This document shows, piece after piece, positions 47,042-59,012 of a DNA stretch of 64,000 nucleotides (the first letter of the stretch is position 1; every line of letters begins with the position of its first letter). The notes beneath the pieces were generated by a model. That model saw only the letters and a list, made by a program, of their open reading frames with translations, did no database searches and had not been told where the DNA came from. Source of the DNA: Hyphomicrobiales bacterium (GTDB lineage: Bacteria > Pseudomonadota > Alphaproteobacteria > Rhizobiales > Rhizobiaceae); the NCBI GenBank assembly GCA_900472625.1, contig UCIT01000015.1, forward strand, positions 132 to 64,131, written 5' to 3'. A program made the translations under genes and the position numbers.

Positions 47042-47785
47042 ATGCATCGCAACACCGAAAACAGGCTGACCGCATTGACCCCTGCTCTTGTCGTCTTCGA
47101 CCTCGATGGAACGCTGCTTGATACTCATGTCGATCTGGTCGAAAGCCTGAACCACACCATCGCCGCCCTCGGTCTGGCGCCGGTCAGCTACGACGATCTC
47201 ACTCATCTCGTCGGCCACGGCGCCAAGGTGATGATCGAGCGCGCCTGCAAGCTGCAGGGCCACCCGCTTGATCCGGATGAACTGCCGGCGCTGCTCGAAC
47301 GCTTTATCGCCCACTACACCCAGACCATGCCCGGCCAGACTGTCGCCTATCCCGGCCTGATCGCGGCCATGGATCACCTCAAGGACCAGGGCTACAAACT
47401 CGCCGTCTGCACCAATAAACTTGAGGGGCTGGCGCGCACGCTGCTCGATCGCCTGCAACTCACTCATTATTTCGACGCGATCACCGGCGGCGACACGTTT
47501 CCTGTACGCAAACCAGACGCCGCCCATCTGCTCGGCACCGTCGAGCGGGCCGGCGGCGATCCGCGCCGCACCGTGATGATCGGCGACAGCGCCAACGATA
47601 TCCTCGTCGCCCGCAATGCCGCCATCCCCTCGATCGCCGTGCCCTTCGGATATTCCGACGTGCCGATCGAGACCCTGAAGCCGACCCGCATCATCCAACA
47701 TTTCCGGGAGTTGACCTCCGAAATGGTGGAAACCCTGATCAGCGACTTTGCGGATAAGGCCGATACCAGGTCTGCGGCTCGCTAA
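47042..47785 (+). CDS. gph: Phosphoglycolate phosphatase (HAD family)
   Basis: The 247-residue enzyme removes phosphate from 2-phosphoglycolate. HAD motifs are VVFDLDGTLLDTHVD (motif I), AVCTNKLEGLAR (motif II), VRKPDAAHLLGTV with the conserved lysine (III) and MIGDSANDILVARNA (IV). The start at 47042 is preferred because of length; the frame is open back to 46970. Other sugar phosphatases of the family cannot be excluded. It is divergent from rpiA. Confidence 0.85.
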   Translation: MHRNTENRLTALTPALVVFDLDGTLLDTHVDLVESLNHTIAALGLAPVSYDDLTHLVGHGAKVMIERACKLQGHPLDPDELPALLERFIAHYTQTMPGQTVAYPGLIAAMDHLKDQGYKLAVCTNKLEGLARTLLDRLQLTHYFDAITGGDTFPVRKPDAAHLLGTVERAGGDPRRTVMIGDSANDILVARNAAIPSIAVPFGYSDVPIETLKPTRIIQHFRELTSEMVETLISDFADKADTRSAAR

Positions 47786-48051
47786 CAAAATCATCGAAAT
47801 CGTGGTTGTTTTCCCCGAAAACAACCGCTTCAGATTGCGGTAAAGTGCCGCCCTCAGCCTTCGGTTTAGACAATCTCGGCACTGATCAAACGCCAATCAA
47901 ATCCAGTCGCGGCGCCGTGATTTCATGTGAAAAAACGTGCCCTCTACCGCCAATTCCGCTTCACAATCCCGCCTCAATTCGAGCGCGAACTGGCTTTCGC
48001 CGGAGGGGATTTCGAGACGTTGCTTGCAACGAAGGATTGAGGAGATCTGAC
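47786..48051. other. Intergenic region between gph and the repeat-protein gene
   Basis: A perfect 10-bp hairpin GGTTGTTTTC/GAAAACAACC with a CCC loop lies at 47804-47826, 18 bases after the gph stop. It may terminate gph, although no T run follows. The rest of this 266-bp gap shows no gene; it should carry the promoter of the gene at 48052. Confidence 0.45.
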
Positions 48052-48420
48052 ATGCGCATTCAATTTGCTGCCGCAGCTGCGGTCATCGCCCTTGGCATGG
48101 CTGGTGCAGCCGTCGCTCAGCCGATGTATTCCAACGATTACACCAACGACAGCGACGGCTTCGCTCCCGTCAGGGTTGCTCCGGCGAAGCCCGTTCACTA
48201 TGCGGCCCACAAGGCGCCGGAATACTCGAACGACTACACCAACGATAGCGACGGATTTGCGCCGGTGCGCGTGTCGCCGCCTGTCGACAAAATGGCCACG
48301 GCCAGCATCAAACCCCTACCGCCCTGCGCCGATAGCCCCAAGGGCCACGGCCTGCACACGGCAGGCGGAGACAGCGGCGCCTCGCACACCGACGCCTGCC
48401 GCGACGTTGGCATCAAGTAA
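48052..48420 (+). CDS. Small secreted protein with a duplicated 17-residue motif
   Basis: The 122-residue product has a signal peptide (MRIQFAAAAAVIALGMAGAA, cut after VAQ). The motif YSNDYTNDSDGFAPVRV occurs exactly twice, at residues 26-42 and 58-74, separated by 15 residues rich in Pro, Lys, Ala and His. The C-terminal part has two cysteines (PPCADSPKGHG and TDACRDVGIK), able to form a disulfide. The Asp/Asn-rich repeat resembles calcium-binding turns, but this is a guess. GGAGAT precedes the ATG. No family name is known to me. Confidence 0.7.
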   Translation: MRIQFAAAAAVIALGMAGAAVAQPMYSNDYTNDSDGFAPVRVAPAKPVHYAAHKAPEYSNDYTNDSDGFAPVRVSPPVDKMATASIKPLPPCADSPKGHGLHTAGGDSGASHTDACRDVGIK

Positions 48421-48444
48421 GCCATCTGCCGGATTTGAGGGCTG

Positions 48445-48477
48445 GAAGGGTCGGTTCAACCGGCCCTTCTTGCTGTT
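48445..48477 (+). terminator. Terminator after the repeat-protein gene
   Basis: GAAGGGTCGGT (48445-48455) and ACCGGCCCTTC (48459-48469) pair through 11 positions with one G-U, followed by TTGCTGTTT. Confidence 0.75.
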
Positions 48478-48586
48478 TGCCCGCGGGCATCGCCGTTCCG
48501 TCACCGCTTGGCAAATCGACGACTGCGTATGATAGTATCCGACGCGAGGCTGCAGCGCAGCCGCGCCCGTGGAGGCGGAGGAGCAG

Positions 48587-48766
48587 ATGGCAGAGGCACA
48601 GAAACGCATGTCGCAGACGGCGCTCAAGCGGCGCCAACGGTTTCACCCGAAGCGGGACGTCAAGCCCGTGGTGTTGGCTGAAGCCAATCGCCTCGCCATC
48701 AAGGCGGCAGCCGGTGTCATCCTGGCGTTTCTCGTCATTGTCATCCTGCAGGCCATATTTGGCTAG
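48587..48766 (+). CDS. Small single-span membrane protein (59 aa)
   Basis: The product has a basic cytosolic N-terminus (KRMSQTALKRRQRFHPKRDV) and one C-terminal transmembrane helix (AAAGVILAFLVIVILQAIFG). GGAGGAG is close upstream of the ATG at 48587; an in-frame GTG at 48569 is a possible longer start. It lies tail to tail with the FtsI-like gene. Function unknown. Confidence 0.55.
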   Translation: MAEAQKRMSQTALKRRQRFHPKRDVKPVVLAEANRLAIKAAAGVILAFLVIVILQAIFG

Positions 48767-48789
48767 ATCAGGTCCGAAGTGCCGACGGC

Positions 48790-50520
48790 TCAGTAACCAA
48801 CCAGCAGATTGCTGCCAAAATCCGGCTGTACGCCGAGCATGGGCGCCACGCGCTTGACGATGTCGGCAACCATCGGGGCGGCGTTGTTGGTGGCGAACGT
48901 CATGCCGTGATCGCCCTTGCGCGGCTCGTCGCAGAACGACAGCAGGACATATCGCGGATTCTGGATCGGAAACGCAGCCAGATAGGCATTAAAGCTCAGC
49001 ACATGCGAATACCGGCCGTTGATCACCTTGTTGGCCGTGCCGGTCTTGCCGCCAACATGGAAGCCAGGAACATCGGCGCTGCGACCCGATCCCTCTTCGC
49101 CGTTGAGCTTGAACAGCGCCCGGATCGTGTCGCTGGTGCCCGGCTTGACCACCGTCTCCGCCACCTTGTCGGCTTCCTCGGCGGTCCGCGGCAGGAAGGT
49201 TGGTTCGATCAGCTTGCCACCATCGACAAGTGCTGCGCCCGCCACCGCCGTCTGCAGCGGCGTGGTCGCAACGCCGTGGCCGAAGGAGACGGTGATCGAG
49301 TTGATCTTCTTCCAGACCTTCGGCTGGCTTGGTGTCTTCACCTCCGGCAACTCCGTCTGCATCCGCGTGAGCAGCCCGAAGCGCTTGAGGTATTCGCGCT
49401 GGATATCCATGCCAACCGTGTCGATCATCCGGGCCGTGCCAATATTGGAAGAAAAGCGGAACACTTCAGGCACAGTCAGAAAGCGGCGCGGCACATAGGC
49501 GTCGTCATGAATGGTGAAGCCGCCCATATGGATCGGCTGCGTCGCGTCGAACGTGTCGGTCAGCTTTACTAGGCCAGTATCCAGCGCCAGCGCCATCGAG
49601 AATGTCTTGAAGGTCGAGCCCATCTCAAAGGTGCCGTTCGACATCCGATTCAGCCAGCCGTCCTGGCTGCCTGCGGCGTTCGGGTCGTTCGGATCGAAGT
49701 CCGGCGCCGAGGCCATCGCCAGCACCTCGCCGGTGTGGATGTCGAGGATCACCGCACCGGCGGCCTTGCTCTCGTAACGCGTCAGCGCATCCACCACCAC
49801 ATCATGCACGATGTTCTGGACGCGCAGATCGATCGAAAGGCGCACGGGCGCCAGGCTGTCGGACGCCGCCAGTCCAGTCGATGCCAGCGCAGAAAGCCCC
49901 TGGTCGTCGAGATATTTCTCCATGCCGGCGACACCATGGTTGTCGATGTCGACATAACCGAGAATATGGGCTGCGGTGCTTCCGCCCGGATAGAATCGCT
50001 TGACCTCCGGCCGGAAGCCGATCGCCGGGATGCCGAGCTTCAGCACCTCGCTCTGCTGCTTTGGCGACAGCTGCCGCTTCAGCCAGGCGAAATGCGAGCG
50101 CTTGTTGGAAAGACGCTCATACATCGTCTTGCGATCAAGATCGGGAAAGACACTGCTCAGTTTTTCCACGGCGTCGTCGACATCGACGATCTTGATCGGT
50201 TCGGCGAACATCGAGACCGTACGGATGTCGGTGGCGAGCACCTGCCCGTTGCGGTCGTCGATTTCGGGGCGCGATGCCATCATCGATGGCCCCGGCGGGA
50301 TCGACGAGATATCGATTCCACCCTGCTCCGCATAATAGACGAGCTTTCCGAAGATCACGCTGTATGCCACCACGATCGCGCCACCGACGATGGCAAGACG
50401 TGACCGCGGGCTAGCGGATTTCCGCCGCGGCTTGATCAGCCGCCTGCCGCCGCCGCGAGCGCCGAAATCCAGGCTGACAAGGCGGCCGCTACGGGCGGCT
50501 AGAGTTTGAATGATGGACAT
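48790..50520 (-). CDS. FtsI-type peptidoglycan transpeptidase (class B PBP), outside the dcw cluster
   Basis: The 576-residue protein has one N-terminal membrane helix (residues about 41-64), a dimerisation domain and a transpeptidase domain. The active-site motifs are S302-T-F-K305, S357-S-N359 and K492-T-G494. It should crosslink septal or polar peptidoglycan in the periplasm. The canonical ftsI of rhizobia sits in the dcw division cluster; here the neighbours are unrelated (lipB, a small membrane protein). It may therefore be a second class B protein like PBP3b described in Agrobacterium. The start at 50520 is preferred over 50580. Confidence 0.88.
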   Translation of the reverse strand: MSIIQTLAARSGRLVSLDFGARGGGRRLIKPRRKSASPRSRLAIVGGAIVVAYSVIFGKLVYYAEQGGIDISSIPPGPSMMASRPEIDDRNGQVLATDIRTVSMFAEPIKIVDVDDAVEKLSSVFPDLDRKTMYERLSNKRSHFAWLKRQLSPKQQSEVLKLGIPAIGFRPEVKRFYPGGSTAAHILGYVDIDNHGVAGMEKYLDDQGLSALASTGLAASDSLAPVRLSIDLRVQNIVHDVVVDALTRYESKAAGAVILDIHTGEVLAMASAPDFDPNDPNAAGSQDGWLNRMSNGTFEMGSTFKTFSMALALDTGLVKLTDTFDATQPIHMGGFTIHDDAYVPRRFLTVPEVFRFSSNIGTARMIDTVGMDIQREYLKRFGLLTRMQTELPEVKTPSQPKVWKKINSITVSFGHGVATTPLQTAVAGAALVDGGKLIEPTFLPRTAEEADKVAETVVKPGTSDTIRALFKLNGEEGSGRSADVPGFHVGGKTGTANKVINGRYSHVLSFNAYLAAFPIQNPRYVLLSFCDEPRKGDHGMTFATNNAAPMVADIVKRVAPMLGVQPDFGSNLLVGY

Positions 50521-50670
50521 GATTGCACAGCTTGGGACACGATACGCGATCGGCAGGCAAAAACTGCCGTTACGTGGCATCTAGCGCCGAGTTCGTTAAC
50601 GCGCCATTAAGGATGACGGGTCGCGAGCGCGGCTATCAATCACGTTGCCGCGAGCGACGCCGCACCGCCT

Positions 50671-51384
50671 TCAAGCGTCGATTACGGTCTCGCCGAAAAT
50701 CGATTCGAACGCGCCGCGCAACAGCACATCGACATCCGCAATCATCACCGGCAACCCGAGATCCACGAGGCTAGTCACGCCATAGCCGGAGATGCCACAG
50801 GGCACGATGCCGCTGAAATGATCGAGATCGGGCTCGACGTTGAGCGACAGTCCATGGAACGTCACCCATTTGCGCAGGCGGATGCCAAGCGCGGCGATCT
50901 TGTCCTCCGCCACCGTGCCATCCGGCAGCGGCGGCCGGTCGGGTCGACAGACCCAGACGCCGACCCGGTCCTCGCGACGCTCGCCGCGCACGTTCATTTC
51001 CGCGAGTGTGCGGATGATCACCTCCTCCAGCGCAGCAACGAAGGCGCGTACATCCTGGCGCCGACGCTTCAGGTCGAGCATGACGTAGGCCACGCGCTGC
51101 CCCGGGCCGTGATAGGTATATTCCCCTCCTCGTCCGGTCGCGAACACCGGAAAGCGGTCCGGCTGAACCAAGTCACTCGCATTGGCGCTGGTGCCAGCCG
51201 TATAAAGCGGCGGGTGTTCGAGCAGCCAGACCAGTTCGTCACCGCCTTCGGCGATAGCAGCCACTTCTTTCTCCATGATATCCACAGCCTCCTGATAGGG
51301 CACCGGCCCGTCGGAGATACGCCAGCGCACCGGGCGCGAACCGGCGAGCGGCAACATGGAAAACTCGAGATCTGTGCGTAGCAT
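50671..51384 (-). CDS. lipB: Lipoyl(octanoyl) transferase
   Basis: LipB moves octanoyl groups from acyl carrier protein to lipoate-dependent enzymes. The 237-residue protein carries [35 protein letters not shown], the catalytic Lys162 in [19 protein letters not shown] and Cys196 in [17 protein letters not shown]. Two close ATG codons are available; the one at 51384 has AAGGA at the right distance. The gene stands alone between the FtsI-type gene and tRNA-Leu. Confidence 0.94.
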   Translation of the reverse strand: MLRTDLEFSMLPLAGSRPVRWRISDGPVPYQEAVDIMEKEVAAIAEGGDELVWLLEHPPLYTAGTSANASDLVQPDRFPVFATGRGGEYTYHGPGQRVAYVMLDLKRRRQDVRAFVAALEEVIIRTLAEMNVRGERREDRVGVWVCRPDRPPLPDGTVAEDKIAALGIRLRKWVTFHGLSLNVEPDLDHFSGIVPCGISGYGVTSLVDLGLPVMIADVDVLLRGAFESIFGETVIDA

Positions 51385-51568
51385 GGCCATTCCTTGTCGC
51401 CTGCCCGGTCTTTTCGGGCAGGCTGCTGAGAGCGTCTATATGGCCCCGTTTTGTCGCTGTTTCAAACGCTGTCACCTTGTTTGAAAAAATCTGTCATATC
51501 GCCCTTGTGTCCCCGGAATCCTTTTGCTACATGCTGCGTCGCCGGCACAAACCGGCACCTACCACGAT

Positions 51569-51653
51569 GCGGTCGTGGCGGAATTGGTAGACGCGCAGCG
51601 TTGAGGTCGCTGTGGGGCAACCCGTGGAAGTTCGAGTCTTCTCGACCGCACCA
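51569..51653 (+). tRNA. tRNA-Leu (anticodon GAG)
   Basis: GCGGTCG pairs with CGACCGC in the acceptor stem, the D arm GGAATTGGTAGAC is standard, and the anticodon stem CAGCG/CGCTG holds the loop TTGAGGT, giving anticodon GAG for leucine codons CUC and CUU. A long variable arm (GGGGCAACCC) confirms a class II tRNA. The T arm TTCGAGT is intact, and CCA is encoded at 51651-51653. Length 85 bases. Confidence 0.96.
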
Positions 51654-51675
51654 TCTCTCTCCTGAGGAGTGAGAC

Positions 51676-51696
51676 AAGCCAGATACCAACTGGCTT
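51676..51696 (+). terminator. Hairpin downstream of tRNA-Leu
   Basis: AAGCCAG (51676-51682) and CTGGCTT (51690-51696) form a perfect 7-bp stem with a 7-base loop, 22 bases beyond the tRNA. No T run follows. Confidence 0.45.
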
Positions 51697-51791
51697 ATAG
51701 CGATGCAGATAATCCTTGCATGCGGCATCTCTTACCGAGAGATTTTATTGTCTGTAACGGCCGGCTCACGGCCCAATGAAATTTCTTGGCC

Positions 51792-52718
51792 ATGTCTGAT
51801 CAATCCGACCTGCACAATCCCCTGCAAGGCATGGCCCTTATGGCCGGCGCGATGGTCGTCCTGCCTGCCATGGACGCCATCGCCAAATACATGGCGACCT
51901 TCGAAGGCATGTCGCCCGGTCAGGTGACTTTCTACCGATTCTTTTTCCAGCTCCTCTGCACGCTGCCGATTCTCTTCGTCATGTTCGGCTGGAATGCCCT
52001 TTCCGCGAAGCGCCCGTGGATGAACCTTCTGCGTGGTGTGCTGCATGGCGCCGCCAGCCTGCTTTTCTTCGTAGCCGTCAAATACATGCCGCTGGCGGAT
52101 GTCTTCGCCATCTATTTCGTCGAGCCCTTCATGCTGGCCGGCCTCTCTGCGCTGTTTCTCGGCGACAAGGTGGGCTGGCGGCGCTGGACGGCGATCGTCG
52201 TCGGCTTCGGCGGTGCCATGATCGTAATCCAGCCGAGCTACGAGATTTTCGGTCTCAAGGCTCTGCTGCCCGTCTGTTGCGCCTTCCTGTTCTCGCTTTA
52301 TCTCTTTCTCAATCGCGCCATCGGCAATGCCGATTCGCCGCTGACGATGCAGACCATGGCGGGCATAGGCGGAACCTTGTTCATGTCGGCCGCCCTTGCC
52401 GTCGGCAACGGCATGGGCGTCAGCGATTTCGACGTGTCGCTGCCGGCCTCCCTGCTCGGCCTCGTGCTGCTGCTGATTCTGGGCTCGCTCTCCGGCTACG
52501 TCCATATGATCGTCGTGCGCGCCTTCCGAATGGCGCCGCTTTCGCTGCTGGCGCCCTTCCAGTATTTCGAGATCATCTCGGCGACAGTGCTCGGCTATGC
52601 GCTTTTCGGCGATTTCCCAAGCTTTTCCAAGTGGATCGGCATCCTCATCATCGTCGCCTCAGGCCTCTTCATCATCTGGCGCGAGCGCGTCCAGGCGCGG
52701 TCGCTAAAAGCCGCTTGA
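51792..52718 (+). CDS. DMT superfamily transporter (EamA type)
   Basis: The 308-residue protein has ten predicted transmembrane helices in two EamA repeats. Signals include AMVVLPAMDAIAKYMATFEG, SPGQVTFYRFFFQLL, AASLLFFVAVKYMPLADVFA and YFEIISATVLGYALFGDFPS. Such proteins export metabolites or amino acids; the substrate is unknown. The ATG at 51792 is chosen over a TTG six bases earlier. No clear Shine-Dalgarno sequence is seen. It stands alone after the tRNA. Confidence 0.85.
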   Translation: MSDQSDLHNPLQGMALMAGAMVVLPAMDAIAKYMATFEGMSPGQVTFYRFFFQLLCTLPILFVMFGWNALSAKRPWMNLLRGVLHGAASLLFFVAVKYMPLADVFAIYFVEPFMLAGLSALFLGDKVGWRRWTAIVVGFGGAMIVIQPSYEIFGLKALLPVCCAFLFSLYLFLNRAIGNADSPLTMQTMAGIGGTLFMSAALAVGNGMGVSDFDVSLPASLLGLVLLLILGSLSGYVHMIVVRAFRMAPLSLLAPFQYFEIISATVLGYALFGDFPSFSKWIGILIIVASGLFIIWRERVQARSLKAA

Positions 52719-52814
52719 ACCGGGCAACCCGTTGTTAACCTCACCTGTTGAGGGAACATCAATTCGCTGGCTTTAAAAGAATCGCTGGCTTCATGATGAA
52801 GCTGGAGAGAAAAC

Positions 52815-53522
52815 ATGAGCGAATTTCGTTTCGCTTTTCCGGCATGTGTGATCGCTGGAAAGCATCGGCTGGCCGCCGAAGACATCGGCCTGTTGCGCAA
52901 ATATACGTTTCCGGATGGTATCCGGACTGCCGACGACGTTGTCGTCATGCTGGCGCTGAACAATGCCTGCCCTGAAAAATGTCATGAGTGGAACAGCTTC
53001 TTCGTTGAGCAGATTTCCGCTTTCATCGTTAATTACAGTTATCCACAGGGCTCGCTGGACGAAATCAATGTCGCCTGGCTGATGCGCATCGTCGCGACCG
53101 ACGGCGTCGTCAACTCGCCGCTCGAACTGGAACTCCTGCTGCACGTTATCGAGATTTCGGCTTACGTGCCGGACGAACTGCGCGCCTTCGCGCTCGACCA
53201 GTTGCGCTACTCGCTATCGAAAGGCTGTGGCGCTTATCATGCAAGTCGCGCTGTCATCCGAGCGGGCATCACTCGCCAGGATATCGACTACGTCATGCGC
53301 ATCCTGCGCAACCTCAGCGAGGCCGGCCGGATCACCGTCCAGCCTCTTACCTGGGCCGTCATGATGCAGATTGGCGAGGAGACGCTGCCGGCATCCAATC
53401 ATCCGCGATGGGCGTCGATAATGGCGGCCCTGCGACTGGTGGATTATGCCGAGGCCCCGCGTCGCAGCCGCTGGCTGCGTATCGTCGATGAAGGCTTCGA
53501 CAGCGGTTCCGCCGTCGCCTGA
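52815..53522 (+). CDS. Conserved hypothetical protein, mostly helical
   Basis: A 235-residue soluble protein with no signal or membrane segment. It is predicted helical throughout, with WNSFFVEQISAFIVNYSYPQ, NVAWLMRIVATDGVVNSPLE, LELLLHVIEISAYVPDELRA and WLRIVDEGFDSGS. The segment around IVATDGVVNSPLELELLLHV resembles tellurite-resistance TerB-like helices with acidic residues, but the match is weak. GGAGAG precedes the ATG. Function unknown. It lies 126 bases before pccA. Confidence 0.68.
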   Translation: MSEFRFAFPACVIAGKHRLAAEDIGLLRKYTFPDGIRTADDVVVMLALNNACPEKCHEWNSFFVEQISAFIVNYSYPQGSLDEINVAWLMRIVATDGVVNSPLELELLLHVIEISAYVPDELRAFALDQLRYSLSKGCGAYHASRAVIRAGITRQDIDYVMRILRNLSEAGRITVQPLTWAVMMQIGEETLPASNHPRWASIMAALRLVDYAEAPRRSRWLRIVDEGFDSGSAVA

Positions 53523-53647
53523 ACGACTGCGTTCCGGCCGTATCCCTTTGTAGTATACCGGTCTTTTCCATCGCTCCTGTTGCCCGTGATTGTGCGTTCC
53601 GGTCTTTATGCTTAAGACTCGGAGCGCATGTCACGGGTGGAGACTTC

Positions 53648-55657
<2,010 letters not shown>

Positions 55658-55777
55658 CCCGTTCCGGTACACAAGCTTAGGAAATGCCAGCCCAGCTACG
55701 CCGACATCGCCCGCATTTATTAACACGCGCCCGGTAATATTAGAAAAATCTGGCAGGCCGCCGGATGGGAGTGCGTG

Positions 55778-57055
55778 ATGAGTGTGATGCAATCTGCGTT
55801 GCTGCTGCTGTTGATCAATCTGGGCTTGCTCTGGCTGTTGATGCGCATGCCGCTTGGGTTGCGCACGTTGCGTCTTAACCGCAGCTTCGACTGTGCGCCG
55901 GAAACGCTGTGGAGTGCCATGAACCCGGCTGGCAGCGCCGCCAGCTGGCACCATTCGATGATATCGAGCAAGCCGCTGGCCGATGGCACCAACATCGTCG
56001 AGCAGACATTCACCATGCCCGACAGGCACGGCGAACCGCTGCGGCGGCTTCTGGCGCTCGAACCGGTTCTCGCCGTGGCCGGCGTCCAGACCCCGCATCA
56101 TGGCTTCCAGTCCTCGATCATCGATGACAGCACTCTCGACGCATCCTTCTGGAAGGATTTTCGCGAATGCCGCATCGTCCGCCCCACTTCAGCGGGCGCA
56201 GTTCTCGAAATCGACCAAACCGATCGCTACCGTGGCCTCGCCTTCCTGATCTTCCGCTATTTCGCCCTGCGTCGCGAAATGCGGGCGCTCGACGGCTGGC
56301 TGAAGACCGGCCAGTCGCAACCCCAAGGCTATTTCGAACACCCGCTGGTCCAAGTCGCGCTCGCCATCCTATCGACCTTCCTGCTCTGGCCCTTCCTCGG
56401 CCTGACCCTGAAAGGGCTGATGATCTCGACCTTCCTGACGGTCATCATCGCGCTGCATGAACTCGGCCACATGGCGGCCTACCGCATGTTCGGCCATACC
56501 TCCGTGCGGATGATCTTCATCCCATTCCTCGGCGGCATCGCCATCGGCGGTCGGCCCTACCGATCGCTGTTCGAAGTGGCGACGTGCGCGCTGATGGGCT
56601 CCGGCATGTCCGCCTTCCTCGTGCCCATTCTGATCATCGGTGAACGGCTGACGGAGACGGGCGTGCTACCGCTAGCGGCAAGCTCGCCGATTCTCGCCTT
56701 TCTGCTCATACTCGGCGCGTTCAACCTCTTGAACCTGTTGCCGATGCACCGCTTCGATGGCGGACAGGTGCTGCGGCAGATCTTTCGTACGCGACGCTCG
56801 CAGATTCTCGCAAGCTTCCTCGTGACGCTATGCATCCTCTGCGTCGGGGTGGAGATCGGTCTTCCCGCCCGCTATCTCCTCACCGGCCTGCTGGTGTTCA
56901 CGCTGGTCAGCCTGATCGGCGGCGGCTCCTTCAAGCCGCGGCAGAAACTTGACGAGATGAACGGTGGCGAGCGTATGCTGGTCTCCTTCGGTCTCTACGC
57001 TGCGATTGCCATGCATGGCTACGCCATCGTCTTTGCCATCGGAAAGCTGTTCTGA
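55778..57055 (+). CDS. SRPBCC-domain / M50 site-2 protease-like membrane fusion protein
   Basis: The 425-residue protein joins two domains. After a first helix, residues about 33-175 look like an SRPBCC (START-like) ligand-binding domain: RSFDCAPETLWSAMNPAGSA and CRIVRPTSAGAVLEIDQTDR. Residues about 190-425 form a membrane protease of family M50, with zinc ligands His227 and His231 in ALHELGHMAAY and Asp327 in LLPMHRFDGGQVL. M50 proteases cut membrane-bound anti-sigma factors or signal remnants. The combination suggests a ligand-controlled protease, but the substrate is unknown. The start at 55778 has GGGAG upstream. Confidence 0.75.
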   Translation: MSVMQSALLLLLINLGLLWLLMRMPLGLRTLRLNRSFDCAPETLWSAMNPAGSAASWHHSMISSKPLADGTNIVEQTFTMPDRHGEPLRRLLALEPVLAVAGVQTPHHGFQSSIIDDSTLDASFWKDFRECRIVRPTSAGAVLEIDQTDRYRGLAFLIFRYFALRREMRALDGWLKTGQSQPQGYFEHPLVQVALAILSTFLLWPFLGLTLKGLMISTFLTVIIALHELGHMAAYRMFGHTSVRMIFIPFLGGIAIGGRPYRSLFEVATCALMGSGMSAFLVPILIIGERLTETGVLPLAASSPILAFLLILGAFNLLNLLPMHRFDGGQVLRQIFRTRRSQILASFLVTLCILCVGVEIGLPARYLLTGLLVFTLVSLIGGGSFKPRQKLDEMNGGERMLVSFGLYAAIAMHGYAIVFAIGKLF

Positions 57056-57190
57056 CGCGAACGGTATAGAGATCGGCGCAAGCTGCTCATCCGGCGATGT
57101 TTTTCCCGATTGCTGCGGGTTTTCCCTTGAGCCGGCGTCACCGTGCGTGCAAAAGTCCGCCCGATCAAATCAGCATTGGAGAATCCGAAG

Positions 57191-58314
<1,124 letters not shown>

Positions 58315-58318
<4 letters not shown>

Positions 58319-58779
58319 CCGCTTCGCCGAAATATACGGTCGATGTGCGGAGTCTCGAAGAGTTCTCCGCCGTCGAACTCTACGCTTTGCTGAAGATGCG
58401 CGTCGACGTCTTCGTCGTCGAGCAGAACTGCCCCTATCCTGAGCTTGACGGCAAGGATGCGGATGCTCTGCACCTGCGTCTTCTGCAGGGCGGCGACCTG
58501 CTGGCCGCCAGCCGCATCTTTCCACCCGCGGAAGAAGGCGAACCGGCCAAGATCGGCCGCGTCGTGGTCTCTCCCGACCATCGCGGCAAACGTCTCGGCG
58601 AAGCAGTCATGCGCGAGGCGATCGCCGCCTGCGGGCAACGCTATCCGAACCATCCGATTTACCTGTCGGCGCAAAGCCACCTCGCCCGCTTCTATGGCGG
58701 CATGGGGTTTGTGGCGACATCGGAGGAGTATCTGGAGGATGGGATTCCGCATGTCGATATGGTCAGGCCGGCGGGGTGA
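58315..58779 (+). CDS. GNAT family N-acetyltransferase, ElaA-like
   Basis: The 154-residue protein is a GNAT fold of the ElaA group: ELYALLKMRVDVFVVEQNCP, LLAASRIFPPAEEGEPAKIG, RVVVSPDHRGKRLGEAVMRE (acetyl-CoA site) and YLSAQSHLARFYGGMGFVAT. Substrate unknown. The likely start is TTG at 58315, overlapping the stop of the dehydrogenase gene by four bases, so translation is probably coupled. The length with this start equals that of relatives. Confidence 0.8.
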
Positions 58780-58810
58780 CCAGACGACTCAAACCAGCGG
58801 ATCCCACCAT

Positions 58811-58836
58811 CCGGATTTGCTGGCCGGATTTGCTGG
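58811..58836 (+). repeat. Perfect tandem 13-bp repeat
   Basis: CCGGATTTGCTGG is present twice in a row (58811-58823, 58824-58836) in the 233-bp gap between the acetyltransferase gene and gfa. It may be a simple slippage duplication. Confidence 0.7.
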
Positions 58837-59012
58837 TCTTCACAAGGCCGGTTTGTTAGATTTGCATTCGACGTATTACCTTGCCCAAAAGCGCTCACGG
58901 AGCGCCCACAGACCCACCACGCAATGCGGCACGACTTTGAAATGGTCGGCGGCTTTTTCACAAATCGATCCTGGTTTGGGAGCCATCGGCAGCTGAGGAG
59001 GAGAAGCTGAGC

